Positions 16,948 through 25,523 of a stretch of 64,000 nt of DNA are shown here, one piece after another. The stretch is from Caryophanales bacterium (GTDB lineage: Bacteria; Bacillota; Bacilli; Paenibacillales; CANHCR01). The notes below the pieces were generated by a model. That model saw nothing but the letters and a program-made list of their open reading frames with translations, had not been told where the DNA came from and ran no database searches. Every line of letters begins with the position of its first letter. Position 1 is the first letter of the stretch. The position numbers and the translations under genes are program-made. The stretch is from the NCBI GenBank assembly GCA_947459205.1, contig CANHCR010000001.1:1-64000 (forward strand). The letters run 5' to 3'.

Positions 16948-18489
16948 ATGGGGGAGACAGCATTGCAAAGGGAGACTTTACTTCGCGCCTCAAAATTAAT
17001 AAAACGGTTCGGCGATTTTACTGCGATTGATGAAGTCAATCTCGTTCTGCAGCGTGGCGAGATTCATGCGATTCTCGGTGAAAATGGTGCTGGCAAAAGT
17101 ACGCTGATGAAAATGCTCTACGGTGTGTATGTACCAGACGGAGGCGCATTGGAGATGCAAGGGAAGCCGGTCACGTTGCACCCGCCTAGTCGCGCGCGTT
17201 CCCAGGGAGTAGGGATGGTTTTTCAAGACTTCCGCCTCGTTCCTGCCTTGACTGTACTGGAGAACATTGCATTATCGATCGACCGTGCAGGGTTTTTGCT
17301 CAACAAAACAAAGTTGGCACAGCAAATTGCTGACATTTCTGAGCGCTACGGGATCGCAGTGAATCCGCATGCTTATGTGTGGGAGTTGGATCTCGGACAG
17401 CAACAACGAGTAGAAATTTTGAAGGCGCTCGTACAAGGTGAGACGAAGTTGATCATTTTTGATGAGCCGACGAGTGTATTGACACCGCATGAAGTGGACG
17501 CATTCCTGGCGATGTTGCAACGATTGCGAGCCGATGGATACGGGGTCCTACTAATAACACACAAGATCCGCGAAGTGCTCGCCTGTGCTGATACGGTGAC
17601 GGTATTACGGAATGGCAAGTTGGTGTACAGAACGTCGCGTGATCAAGAGATGACGGAAGAGATGTTGGTCTCACAAATGATTGGAAGCGCGGAGTTGCCG
17701 CGTGCACCGGAACGAAACCAAGTGGTGTTGGTTGATGAAGTGGCCGCGCTTGAAGTCGAGCAATTATCGATAAACAACGACCATGATGTAACGCTTTTGA
17801 CTGGATTGAATTTGACGATTCGCCCAGGTGAGTTAGTTGGCGTAGCGGGAATATCCGGTAATGGTCAAAAAGAACTGCTGGAAACGTTGTATGGCCTGCG
17901 CAAAGTGAAGTCGGGTTCGATTCGAGTGGCAGGTGCAGATGTGACGGCAGGTTCTGTGGCGACGCGTATGGAACGAGGCGTCGTTTATGTGACGGAAGAC
18001 CCGATCCATGAGTCGGTCGTGCCAGGACTGTCGATTTTGGAACATATGGTGCTGTCGGGCATGGAAATGTCGAAGAAAGGTCTTGATGTTGACTGGTCTG
18101 ATGTACGTCAACGGTTCGATTCGCTGGATGTCGTGCGCACGTTGCGAGTCGCCCAGGCTGATCGATTGGTGGAGACGTTATCTGGTGGCAATGTGCAACG
18201 CATGGTGTTAGCGCGTGCAATCACGCGTGTGCCGAAGTTGCTGCTGATCGCCTATCCGAGTCGCGGGCTTGATATTGCCACGACACGTGCGACGCAGAAG
18301 TTGTTGCTCGGATTGCGCGAGATGGGCACGGCAATTTTGCTCATCTCGGAGGATTTGACGGAACTTTTTGAAATCAGTGATCGCATTGTTGTGTTGAGCA
18401 ACCATTCGCTTTACGGTCCGTATGATCCGGCGGACACTGACCCTTACCAGATGGGACACATCATGCTGGAAGGGGATGAGCAAGCATGA
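16948..18489 (+). CDS. Nucleoside/ureide-type ABC importer ATP-binding protein
   Basis: This is a double ATPase of the carbohydrate/nucleoside importer family (YufO/RbsA type). The N-terminal half has Walker A GENGAGKST, an atypical signature LDLGQQQRVEI and Walker B LIIFDEPTSVL. The C-terminal half has a degenerate P-loop GISGNGQKEL, signature LSGGNVQRMVL and a Walker B lacking the usual Glu (IAYPSRGLD), as is normal in this family. It powers the two permeases encoded next with four-base ATGA overlaps. ATG 16948 is chosen because AGGTGG precedes it; GTG 16939 is inside that site. BMP-type importers usually take up nucleosides, but gene context hints at a ureide here. Confidence 0.9.
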   Translation: MGETALQRETLLRASKLIKRFGDFTAIDEVNLVLQRGEIHAILGENGAGKSTLMKMLYGVYVPDGGALEMQGKPVTLHPPSRARSQGVGMVFQDFRLVPALTVLENIALSIDRAGFLLNKTKLAQQIADISERYGIAVNPHAYVWELDLGQQQRVEILKALVQGETKLIIFDEPTSVLTPHEVDAFLAMLQRLRADGYGVLLITHKIREVLACADTVTVLRNGKLVYRTSRDQEMTEEMLVSQMIGSAELPRAPERNQVVLVDEVAALEVEQLSINNDHDVTLLTGLNLTIRPGELVGVAGISGNGQKELLETLYGLRKVKSGSIRVAGADVTAGSVATRMERGVVYVTEDPIHESVVPGLSILEHMVLSGMEMSKKGLDVDWSDVRQRFDSLDVVRTLRVAQADRLVETLSGGNVQRMVLARAITRVPKLLLIAYPSRGLDIATTRATQKLLLGLREMGTAILLISEDLTELFEISDRIVVLSNHSLYGPYDPADTDPYQMGHIMLEGDEQA

Positions 18490-19490
18490 GGCGCTTTTGG
18501 ATCGGCCTTGCTTTTGTGTTATCACCGTTCGTACTGTTTGCCTTGTTCTTGCTCTCGCAGGGTGCCAATCCGCTCGAGTCGTACCAAGCGATGCTGCGTT
18601 CGGCGTTCGGCGACTGGTACGGCATTGGTGAAGTGGCGATTAAGTCGACGCCGTTTTTGCTCACGGCGCTTGCAGTGGCGATTCCCGCGCGGGCGGGGTT
18701 GATCAACGTCGGCGGTGAAGGGCAACTGATGATTGGTGCGCTACTGACGACGTGGGTCGGAGTTTTCTATTTGCAAGGAGTACCTGCGTGGGTCGGTGTG
18801 CCGGTGCTAATCCTGATGGGTGCGTTAGGCGGAGCGATTTGGGGCATTGTCCCGGCTTTGCTTCGTCAGTACGCGCGGATGAATGAGACGATCACCACTT
18901 TGTTGCTCAATTACGTTGCATTTTTTACGGTTGGCTATTTCGTCCACGGACCGTTGAAAGATCCGGAATCGTTCAACTGGCCGTTCTCACCGAAGTTGGA
19001 TGAGGCGCTTCGTTTGCCGACGTTCGGTAGCACACGCGTTCATATTGGCTTTGTGCTTGCAATTGTCGCTGCGTTGGTTGTATGGTTCGTCATTTTCCGC
19101 ACGCGTGTCGGATTTCGTCTACGCGTCATCGGTGGCAATGCGATTGCCGCGCTTCAGGCGGGCATTAAGGTAAATCGCATGCAGCTATTGGCGATGGTGT
19201 TTGGCGGTGCGGTTGCAGGCATCGCGGGGATGATTGAAATTGCCGGTATCGAAGGTCATCTTCGTCCGATGACCGGATTCGGTTATGGGTACATCGGCTT
19301 TCTCGCCGCTTGGATGGCGTGGAATCATCCACTGTGGACGATTGGCACAGCGTTTCTGCTTGGCGCGATTAGTGTAGCCGGTAATGCGCTTGAGATGACA
19401 AGCGGCTTGCCTTCGTCTTCGGTCAGCATTTTGATGGCGTTCATTTTGCTGACGGTGTTGGCTGTGGGAAGGGGGAGTAAGGCATCATGA
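18486..19490 (+). CDS. ABC importer permease 1 (YufP-like)
   Basis: An integral membrane permease of the branched-chain amino acid/nucleoside superfamily, 334 residues with about eight to ten hydrophobic segments. Typical motifs are LTALAVAIPARAGLINVGGEGQ near residue 58 and GGAVAGIAGMIEIAGIEGHL in the second half. The start ATG overlaps the ATPase stop (ATGA), and its own stop overlaps the next permease in the same way, so the three are translated together. It should form the membrane channel as a heterodimer with the next product. Confidence 0.9.
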   Translation: MRRFWIGLAFVLSPFVLFALFLLSQGANPLESYQAMLRSAFGDWYGIGEVAIKSTPFLLTALAVAIPARAGLINVGGEGQLMIGALLTTWVGVFYLQGVPAWVGVPVLILMGALGGAIWGIVPALLRQYARMNETITTLLLNYVAFFTVGYFVHGPLKDPESFNWPFSPKLDEALRLPTFGSTRVHIGFVLAIVAALVVWFVIFRTRVGFRLRVIGGNAIAALQAGIKVNRMQLLAMVFGGAVAGIAGMIEIAGIEGHLRPMTGFGYGYIGFLAAWMAWNHPLWTIGTAFLLGAISVAGNALEMTSGLPSSSVSILMAFILLTVLAVGRGSKAS

Positions 19491-20401
19491 TCGTTGAAAT
19501 TTTAACGGGTGCGATTCGTGCGGGAACGTCGGTGTTGTTCGCTTCGTTGGGAGAAGTGGTTGCGCAACGAGCAGGAGTTATCAATCTCGGCACGGAAGGG
19601 TCGATGTTGGGCGGTGCGTTCGTTGCTTTCGCCGTCACGTATCAGACGGGCAGTCCGTGGATCGGCTTGCTCGCCGGCGGTTTGGCCGGTTTGCTATTCG
19701 CCTTGATTCATGCGTTTCTTGTCATTCAACGTCGCGCCAATCAGTTGGCGGTCGGTCTGACGATTATCTTTTTGGCGCAAGGCTTGACGGCCTTCATGGG
19801 GCAGGACTACGTGGATAAGCAAATTAACGGTTTGAACCCGATTGCGATTCCAGTGCTATCCGACATTCCGTTCATTGGTCCGGTTTTTTTCAATCACGAC
19901 ATTTTGACTTATCTCGTGTTTTTGTTGGTGCCGCTTATCTGGTGGTTCCTTTTCTACTCGAAGCCTGGCGTGTTGCTACGCGCTACTGGTGAACGTGAAG
20001 AAGTTGTATTTTCCTTAGGAAAGTCGCCGACTTTGATCCGCTATTTGGCGGTCAGTTTCGGTGGATTGATGGCAGGCCTTGGCGGTGCGCAACTCTCCAT
20101 CGCTTTTACACATACTTGGGTGGAAAATATGACGCAGGGTAGAGGAATCATCGCCGTTGCGCTCGTCATTTTTGCCGCTTGGTTGCCAACTCGTGCAATG
20201 CTTGGCGCATACCTCTTCGGCGGTGCGCAGGCGCTGCAACTTGCTTTGCAGGGACGAGGTCTGGAAGTTTCACCGTTTTTGCTATTCATGCTTCCTTATT
20301 TACTCACTTTAGTGGTGCTGTTCATCGTTGAACGCCGCAAGGTTAGTTCAATGCCGGAGTCGCTCCGCAAAGTGTTCGAAGGGGAAAGGGGAGGTGGGTG
20401 A
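19487..20401 (+). CDS. ABC importer permease 2 (YufQ-like)
   Basis: The second permease of the importer, 304 residues with around eight hydrophobic segments. The motif TSVLFASLGEVVAQRAGVINLGTEG-like region near the N terminus (E-V-V-x-Q-R-A-G-V-I-N-L-G) and FGGLMAGLGGAQLSIAF in the second half are characteristic of YufQ/NupC-type permeases that work with BMP-family binding proteins. It overlaps the preceding permease by ATGA. About 70 bases downstream the binding-protein gene begins, with its own strong ribosome site. Confidence 0.9.
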   Translation: MIVEILTGAIRAGTSVLFASLGEVVAQRAGVINLGTEGSMLGGAFVAFAVTYQTGSPWIGLLAGGLAGLLFALIHAFLVIQRRANQLAVGLTIIFLAQGLTAFMGQDYVDKQINGLNPIAIPVLSDIPFIGPVFFNHDILTYLVFLLVPLIWWFLFYSKPGVLLRATGEREEVVFSLGKSPTLIRYLAVSFGGLMAGLGGAQLSIAFTHTWVENMTQGRGIIAVALVIFAAWLPTRAMLGAYLFGGAQALQLALQGRGLEVSPFLLFMLPYLLTLVVLFIVERRKVSSMPESLRKVFEGERGGG

Positions 20402-20473
20402 TTCACATAGACAATGAGTACGAAGTTGGATCGTCCGGCAGTAACCATTCACAATTCTAGGAGGAGAGAAACG

Positions 20474-21643
20474 ATGGGTACAGTAATGAAGTGGAGAAAA
20501 AGTTTGATTGTAGGGCTTGTCATGATGATGATGTTGAGCGTTTTGGCAGCATGTTCCGGCGGTGACGACACAGCGAAAGAGACAGAAACGCCAGATGAGA
20601 AGAAAGAAGCGGTGACTGGCCCTGGAACGGGTGGTAGTGCGATCGGCTTCTTGTTCGTCGGTGCAAAAGACGACTACGGTTACAACAAAGCGGCATACCT
20701 TGGTAGTGAAGGTGTCGAGGAGAATTTCCCTGATTTGAAAGTATTGCGCAAAGAGAACGTGCCAGAGACAGCTGAGGCAGAGCGCGTCATGGAAGAAATG
20801 ATTCGCAATGGTGCGAAAGTGATTTTCCCAACGTCGTATGGTCATCTTGATCCGGCGCTCAATGTAGCGAAACGTTATCCTGATGTTGCATTTTTCCACC
20901 AAGGCGGTTTGAAAACTTCTGAAAACTTGGGGACGTACTTCGGTAACATTTGGGAGACAGTGTATTTGTCTGGTGTGACAGCTGGTAAAATGACGAAATC
21001 AAACAAACTCGGCTACATCGTTTCGTTCCCGATTCCGCAAGTTTTGTTGAACATCAACGCGTTCACGATGGGCGCGAAGTCGGTCAATCCTGATATCAAG
21101 GTCAATGCGGTATTTACTGGAAGTTGGTGCGATCCTGGTTTGCAGGCGAGTGCGGCCAACAGTTTGCTTGATCAAGGTGTAGACGTATTGACGCAACATC
21201 AAGATTGTACGAAAACGATTATTGAGACGGCTGAGCGTCGCGGCGCGATGTCCGTCGGTTACCATGCGGATGCTTCGGAGTTGGCACCGAAAGGATGGTT
21301 GACGGGTGCGATTTGGAACTGGAAAGAATTGTACTCTGAAATGGCGCGTACAGCAGTAGAAGGTAAGTTTGTCGGCAGCAAATTCAATGCAAGTTACAGA
21401 ATTGGTATCGAAGAGGGTGCGGTTGAGTTGGCGCCGTTCGGTAGCAGCGTACCAGATGATGTGAAGGCGCTTGTCGAAGAAAAACGCCTTGCGATTCTTG
21501 ATGGAAGTCTTCATCCGTTTGCTGGTCCGGTCAAAGATCAATCGGGCGCTGTGAAAATTGAGGACGGCGTGAAACCGAATGTTGAGCAACTTGAGACGAC
21601 AGATTACCTCGTTGAAGGTGTCATCGGTAACATTCCGAAGTAA
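20474..21643 (+). CDS. BMP-family substrate-binding lipoprotein
   Basis: This is the extracellular binding protein of the importer. A lipoprotein signal peptide (K/R-rich start, hydrophobic core with four Met) ends in the lipobox LAAC, so C27 would be lipidated. The mature part is a BMP/PnrA-type (Med family) domain: IGFLFVGAKDDYGYNKAAYLG, PTSYGHLDPALNVAKRYPDV and a C-terminal DQSGAVKIEDG. Family members bind purine nucleosides, but related ones bind other small ligands. ATG 20474 is selected since AGGAGGAGA precedes it; an in-frame ATG at 20414 would spoil the signal peptide. Linkage to two biuret-hydrolase-like enzymes suggests a nitrogen-rich ligand. Confidence 0.9.
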   Translation: MGTVMKWRKSLIVGLVMMMMLSVLAACSGGDDTAKETETPDEKKEAVTGPGTGGSAIGFLFVGAKDDYGYNKAAYLGSEGVEENFPDLKVLRKENVPETAEAERVMEEMIRNGAKVIFPTSYGHLDPALNVAKRYPDVAFFHQGGLKTSENLGTYFGNIWETVYLSGVTAGKMTKSNKLGYIVSFPIPQVLLNINAFTMGAKSVNPDIKVNAVFTGSWCDPGLQASAANSLLDQGVDVLTQHQDCTKTIIETAERRGAMSVGYHADASELAPKGWLTGAIWNWKELYSEMARTAVEGKFVGSKFNASYRIGIEEGAVELAPFGSSVPDDVKALVEEKRLAILDGSLHPFAGPVKDQSGAVKIEDGVKPNVEQLETTDYLVEGVIGNIPK

Positions 21644-21669
21644 TTTTTGAACTCATTTTTGAAACGATT

Positions 21670-21706
21670 GAGGTGGTTTGATTGATTCGCATTGAACCAC
21701 CTCTTT
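21670..21706 (+). terminator. Terminator-like hairpin after the binding protein gene
   Basis: GAGGTGGTT / AACCACCTC is a perfect 9-bp stem with a 16-base loop, but only three T follow. It may attenuate rather than stop transcription into the hydrolase genes, which would fit the high level normally needed for a binding protein. Confidence 0.6.
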
Positions 21707-21729
21707 CTCATTAGAAAGGGGAATCACAT

Positions 21730-22416
21730 GTGCTAGTTCAGGCGACCCCATACAATTGGCCGTATGATGGGAAATTAGATCCGCAGAAAACTGCGCTGGT
21801 CATCATCGATATGCAGGTCGATTTTTGTGGAAGAGGCGGTTATGTTGACCGCATGGGATATGATATATCGTTAACGGCGCGCGCAATTGAACCGATTCGG
21901 ACGTTGTTGCATAAAGTTCGCACGATACCAGGATTTACGGTTATACACACGCGTGAAGGGCATCGTCCAGATTTGACGGATTTGCCAGCCAATAAGCGTT
22001 GGCGTAGTCTTCAAATCGGTGCAGAAATTGGCTCTTCGGGGCCTTGCGGACGTATTCTTGTGCGTGGCGAGGCAGGTTGGGACATTATTGAGGAGTTGGC
22101 GCCGCTACCTGATGAAATCATTATCGATAAGCCGGGTAAAGGCAGTTTTTATGCCACTGATTTAGACATGATTTTACGTCAAAAAGGAATTACACATTTG
22201 ATTTTGACGGGCATCACGACGGATGTATGTGTACATACAACGATGCGTGAAGCGAATGACCGCGGTTACGAATGTCTCATCTTAGAAGACTGTACCGGTG
22301 CAACTGATTATGGAAATCATCTTGCCGCTTTGAAAATGGTAACGATGCAAGGCGGCGTGTTTGGCAGCGTATCGAATTCACAATCAGTAATCGAGGCGCT
22401 CGATACATTAACATAA
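21730..22416 (+). CDS. Cysteine hydrolase, biuret amidohydrolase-like
   Basis: This isochorismatase-fold amidohydrolase closely resembles biuret hydrolase (BiuH), which cleaves biuret to allophanate and ammonia. Shared features are the N-terminal YNWPYDGKLDPQKTALVIID, GGYVDRMGYD, HTREGHRPDLTDLPANKRW, and DCTGATDYGNHLAALKMV. The catalytic triad is intact: D27 in IIDMQVDF, a Lys of DKPGKGSF, and C167 in TTDVCVHTT. The 228-residue length is normal. Translation begins at GTG 21730 after AAAGGGG. Ureidoacrylate amidohydrolase (RutB) is a related alternative, so the exact substrate is an inference from motif similarity. Confidence 0.82.
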   Translation: MLVQATPYNWPYDGKLDPQKTALVIIDMQVDFCGRGGYVDRMGYDISLTARAIEPIRTLLHKVRTIPGFTVIHTREGHRPDLTDLPANKRWRSLQIGAEIGSSGPCGRILVRGEAGWDIIEELAPLPDEIIIDKPGKGSFYATDLDMILRQKGITHLILTGITTDVCVHTTMREANDRGYECLILEDCTGATDYGNHLAALKMVTMQGGVFGSVSNSQSVIEALDTLT

Positions 22417-22431
22417 GCGGAGGAACTGAAG

Positions 22432-22854
22432 ATGAAATTAGCTGAAATTACGACTGTAAAAGAGGGACAATCGATAACATGGACGCAAATTCCCGAACAT
22501 ATTCAACTGTTTCATCGTGAAATTGTTGATGCGGCTGAGGCCGATGCACTCGGCGTGCGCGTTAGTTCCGTGCTTTGGGAAAAAATCGAAGTGGGCGGTC
22601 AAGTGTTGCCGCATTACCACAATGTTGCGGAAGTCATTCACATCACCGTTGGCAAAGTGAAACTGCTCTGCAATGGTGAATGGAAATCGTATCAAGCGGG
22701 CGATACGTTTCATGTGCCAGCGGGCGTAGTTCATTCTGTGAAAAATGACGATTCAGCACCGACCGAACAAATCAGCATCTTTTTACCGGCAAATGCAGAA
22801 ATTCCGAGCAATCAATTTTTTCAAACGATTCTTGTAGAAAACAAATATGAGTAG
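22432..22854 (+). CDS. Cupin-domain protein
   Basis: This 140-residue protein carries a single cupin barrel at about residues 45-125. The first motif is recognisable as GGQVLPHYHNVAEVIHITVGKV (two His and a Glu for metal) and the second as GDTFHVPAGVVHSV. It is probably a metal-binding sensor, isomerase or storage-type protein; no reaction can be assigned. It lies between two paralogous cysteine hydrolase genes, and its last eight bases overlap the second, so it must work in the same pathway, perhaps on a carboxylated or ring-opened ureide intermediate. The ribosome site is GGAGG-like (GCGGAGGAAC). Confidence 0.85.
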   Translation: MKLAEITTVKEGQSITWTQIPEHIQLFHREIVDAAEADALGVRVSSVLWEKIEVGGQVLPHYHNVAEVIHITVGKVKLLCNGEWKSYQAGDTFHVPAGVVHSVKNDDSAPTEQISIFLPANAEIPSNQFFQTILVENKYE

Positions 22855-23518
22855 TTTCGTCTCTGCACAACCTTTTGATTTTTCTTTTGACCTAAGTAGT
22901 ACGGCGCTGCTGGTCATCGACATGCAGAATGATTTTTGCACCGCAGGTGGTTTTGGAGAAAAACTTGGCAATGATATATCGCCTGCACGCGCAATCATCC
23001 CAACGATTCAAAATGTATTGCAGCATTGTCGACGATTAGGAATAACAGTCATTCATACGCGCGAAGGACATCTGCCTGATTTGTCTGATTGTCCGGCAAG
23101 CAAACTGCAACGAAGCCAGCGGCAAGGAGCAGGAATCGGAGATTTGGGTCCGATGGGACGGATCTTGACTCGCGGTGAACTTGGTCACGCGATTGTAGAT
23201 GAATTGCAACCGATATCGGGAGAATATGTGATTGACAAACCTGGCAAAGGAGCCTTCTATGATACTGAGTTGCAAACTCTGCTTACGCAATTAGGCATTC
23301 GCTCGCTAATTGTGACTGGTGTCACTACCCACGTATGTGTGCATACGACGGTGCGTGAAGCAAATGATCGAGGCTACGAGTGTTTGGTGCTCGAGGACGC
23401 AACCGCCGCATTTGACATTCGAGACCACGAAGCGGCTATTCGCATGATTCATCAGCAAGGAGCAATCTTTGGTTGGGTGTCGACGGTCGAACAATTGCTT
23501 TCGGCAAAATTTGAATAA
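22847..23518 (+). CDS. Cysteine hydrolase, second biuret/triuret-hydrolase-like enzyme
   Basis: This is a paralogue of the 21730 enzyme with the same architecture: VIDMQNDFCTAGGFGEKLG, HTREGHLPDLSDCPASKLQR, DKPGKGAFYDTEL and TTHVCVHTTVREANDRGYE. The triad D25, Lys of DKPGKG and C164 is intact. The Asp before the nucleophile region is replaced by His (TTH versus TTD), and substrate-side residues differ, so it probably accepts a different member of the series, for example triuret or a ureido acid. Triuret hydrolase (TrtA) is known to pair with BiuH. ATG 22847 lies within the cupin gene end and signals coupled translation. Confidence 0.82.
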   Translation: MSSFVSAQPFDFSFDLSSTALLVIDMQNDFCTAGGFGEKLGNDISPARAIIPTIQNVLQHCRRLGITVIHTREGHLPDLSDCPASKLQRSQRQGAGIGDLGPMGRILTRGELGHAIVDELQPISGEYVIDKPGKGAFYDTELQTLLTQLGIRSLIVTGVTTHVCVHTTVREANDRGYECLVLEDATAAFDIRDHEAAIRMIHQQGAIFGWVSTVEQLLSAKFE

Positions 23519-23577
23519 AATGATATACTACTCTATATGGTGTGCTATTTTCAGCATCGGTGAGAGGAGGGGCAAAC

Positions 23578-25293
23578 ATGGCTGACATGAGACAATCTGT
23601 TGTTACTTGTCAGGAGTTGTTTGCTCTTCCGCTGCTTGCCGATGCTGTTTTACTTGCAGGCAAAGAAGGCTTATATCGTCAAGTGAGTCGCGTCAATGTG
23701 ATGGAAGTGCCTGATGTCACGGATTGGGTGCAAAGCGGCGAGTTTTTAATGACAACTGGTTATCCGCTACGTGACAATCCGCACACATTTGTTGAGTTGA
23801 TTCGGCAATTGTCTGCGAAAGGGGTCGTTGCTCTCGGAATCAAAACCAAACGATTCGTCGACATCATTCCGCCTGAAGTGATCGCTGTTGCAGACGCATT
23901 GAAATTCCCGCTCATCGAACTTCCGCCACAAACAGTCTTCTCAGAAATCATCCATGAAGTGATGGAACTCGTGTTAGCTCACGAGATGTTTCAGTTGACG
24001 ATTTTACAGGAGCGGATGCAGGCCATCACCAGCGTCTTGATGGATGGTGGTGGCATCATAGAAATGTTGCAAGAATTGGAACGCTTGTTCAACCACCACG
24101 TATTGTTTTTAGACACTCACGCCGACGTCTTGATAACGGATAAGACAGCATCAGATTTGCTAAAGACGATTGAGGCAAATCGTATATGGAGTCAAAACCT
24201 CATTTCTGAGATGGACCGAGTTGCTGCTGCGGATTCGTTCGGTGAATTACAAATTCAACAAAACGACCGGGCATACGCAGGCTATTTTTGCAAAATTCAA
24301 ATGTCATACGGAAGACGTTGTTATCTGCTTTTAATTAGTCGTGGTCCGCAACTATTAGATATCGATAAATTAACAATAGATCGTATTAAACCGATTGTTG
24401 TTTTGGAATTGATGAACTTAGAGGCGCGGCGTTCTGTGGAACATAAATATTTGGACCAGTTTTTGCAGGATTGGTTATTCGCTAGACTGGATGGTGACGC
24501 CGAATGGAAAATGCGTGCCAAACTATGCGGTTTTGAATATGAAGAATCGAATTTGTATGCTGTTGCTGTGCTTCGTAACCGGCAAAACGAGTCAAATCAG
24601 ATGCCGATTCCGTCAACAGTGATTGAACGATTTCAGGCATTACGTGAGCATAGTGATGGATTGATGTTTCAAACGTTGTTTTTAGATGAACAGATTGTGT
24701 GGTTTATCGGTATTCCTCAAGAGATTGCAGAGAAGGGCAACCAAAATCTACGTAAACGGATAGAGAAGCAGATTCATTCAGAAATTTTTCAGCATTACTT
24801 CGTTCAATTGGGAAAAATCGTGCGCACGAACGAGGTTTTTGCAAGTTATAGTGAAGCATTGAAAATTCAACAAATCAGTTTGCAATCCGGACTGAATCAC
24901 AACTTGTTGACTTACGATGATTTGGGTGTGTATCCACTTCTAACAACATTACCCGATTGTGATGAGTTACAACATTTTCGCAAAAAATTTATCGAACCTC
25001 TATTGATGTTCGAGAAGACACATCACCTCAATATCATAGAAACATTGGATACGTATTTTCAGTGCAATCAAAATATGAAATCGACTGCCGAGAAGTTGTT
25101 TACGCATTACAATACGATTGTCTACCGAATGGATCGAATCAAGAACTTGCTTGGATTCGATCTAGATCAGGCAGATGTTCGTCTGCAACTTCATTTAGCG
25201 TTAAAACTTTATCATTTAGATCTCAGTAGAAAACGGGCAAGCATGCCCGTTTGGCGGCCAACTACTGGTAGAAGTGAAAGTAGCAACGCCTAA
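23578..25293 (+). CDS. PucR-family transcriptional regulator
   Basis: A 571-residue regulator of the PucR family, whose members typically control purine, ureide or amine catabolism. The N-terminal PucR sensing domain covers about residues 15-130 (RQVSRVNVMEVPDVTDW, GEFLMTTGYPLRDN). A middle GGDEF-like region follows, and the C-terminal helix-turn-helix is at about 505-560 (TYFQCNQNMKSTAEKLFTHY, NTIVYRMDRIKNLLG). ATG 23578 is chosen because GAGAGGAGG precedes it. It is the likely regulator of the transporter-hydrolase cluster. The last ~21 residues after KLYHLDLS are encoded by a structured DNA repeat (25231-25335) and look like an accidental C-terminal extension. Confidence 0.9.
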   Translation: MADMRQSVVTCQELFALPLLADAVLLAGKEGLYRQVSRVNVMEVPDVTDWVQSGEFLMTTGYPLRDNPHTFVELIRQLSAKGVVALGIKTKRFVDIIPPEVIAVADALKFPLIELPPQTVFSEIIHEVMELVLAHEMFQLTILQERMQAITSVLMDGGGIIEMLQELERLFNHHVLFLDTHADVLITDKTASDLLKTIEANRIWSQNLISEMDRVAAADSFGELQIQQNDRAYAGYFCKIQMSYGRRCYLLLISRGPQLLDIDKLTIDRIKPIVVLELMNLEARRSVEHKYLDQFLQDWLFARLDGDAEWKMRAKLCGFEYEESNLYAVAVLRNRQNESNQMPIPSTVIERFQALREHSDGLMFQTLFLDEQIVWFIGIPQEIAEKGNQNLRKRIEKQIHSEIFQHYFVQLGKIVRTNEVFASYSEALKIQQISLQSGLNHNLLTYDDLGVYPLLTTLPDCDELQHFRKKFIEPLLMFEKTHHLNIIETLDTYFQCNQNMKSTAEKLFTHYNTIVYRMDRIKNLLGFDLDQADVRLQLHLALKLYHLDLSRKRASMPVWRPTTGRSESSNA

Positions 25294-25335
25294 AAGACTT
25301 TCAATTCTGCCGACTAAGGGCCAAAATTTCATCAG
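25231..25335 (+). repeat. Structured dispersed repeat, copy 1
   Basis: A ~105-bp unit. It opens with a perfect hairpin AAACGGGCA / TGCCCGTTT (loop AGCA) and is followed by a second, long imperfect hairpin in which the stretch GGCCAAC...AGTGAAAGT (25256-25281) pairs with ACTTTCAATTCTG...GGGCC (25298-25323). Copy 2 follows head to tail, and a further copy lies at 47570. The first 63 bases are translated as the end of the PucR gene. Confidence 0.9.
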
Positions 25336-25440
25336 AAACGGGCAAGCATGCCCGTTTGGGGGCCAACTACTGGTAGAAGTGAAAGTAGCAACACCTAAAA
25401 AGACTTTCAATTCTGCCGACTAAGGGCTAAATTTTCAAAA
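25336..25440 (+). repeat. Structured dispersed repeat, copy 2
   Basis: A tandem copy of the preceding 105-bp unit, differing at only a few positions (for example GGGGGCC for GGCGGCC, and ACACC for ACGCC). The same two hairpins are conserved. The rest of the gap to 25523 shows nothing beyond an AAGGAG ribosome site for the next gene. Confidence 0.9.
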
Positions 25441-25523
25441 AAACTGCGGAATGAGTCGCAAATATTTCCCGGGTAATCGCAAATTTTGACAATTATTTTT
25501 GTTTTCGACAAGGAGCGCATCGT

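Noticed and set aside
17453-18220. A leftward open frame of about 255 codons
   Set aside because: It is antisense to the importer ATPase gene with its Walker motifs, and the product is a low-complexity His/Pro/Ser-rich sequence.
25231-25440. Tandem repeats that could be taken for a short CRISPR array
   Set aside because: The units are ~105 bp, repeated without variable spacers, and form extended hairpins; no cas genes are nearby.
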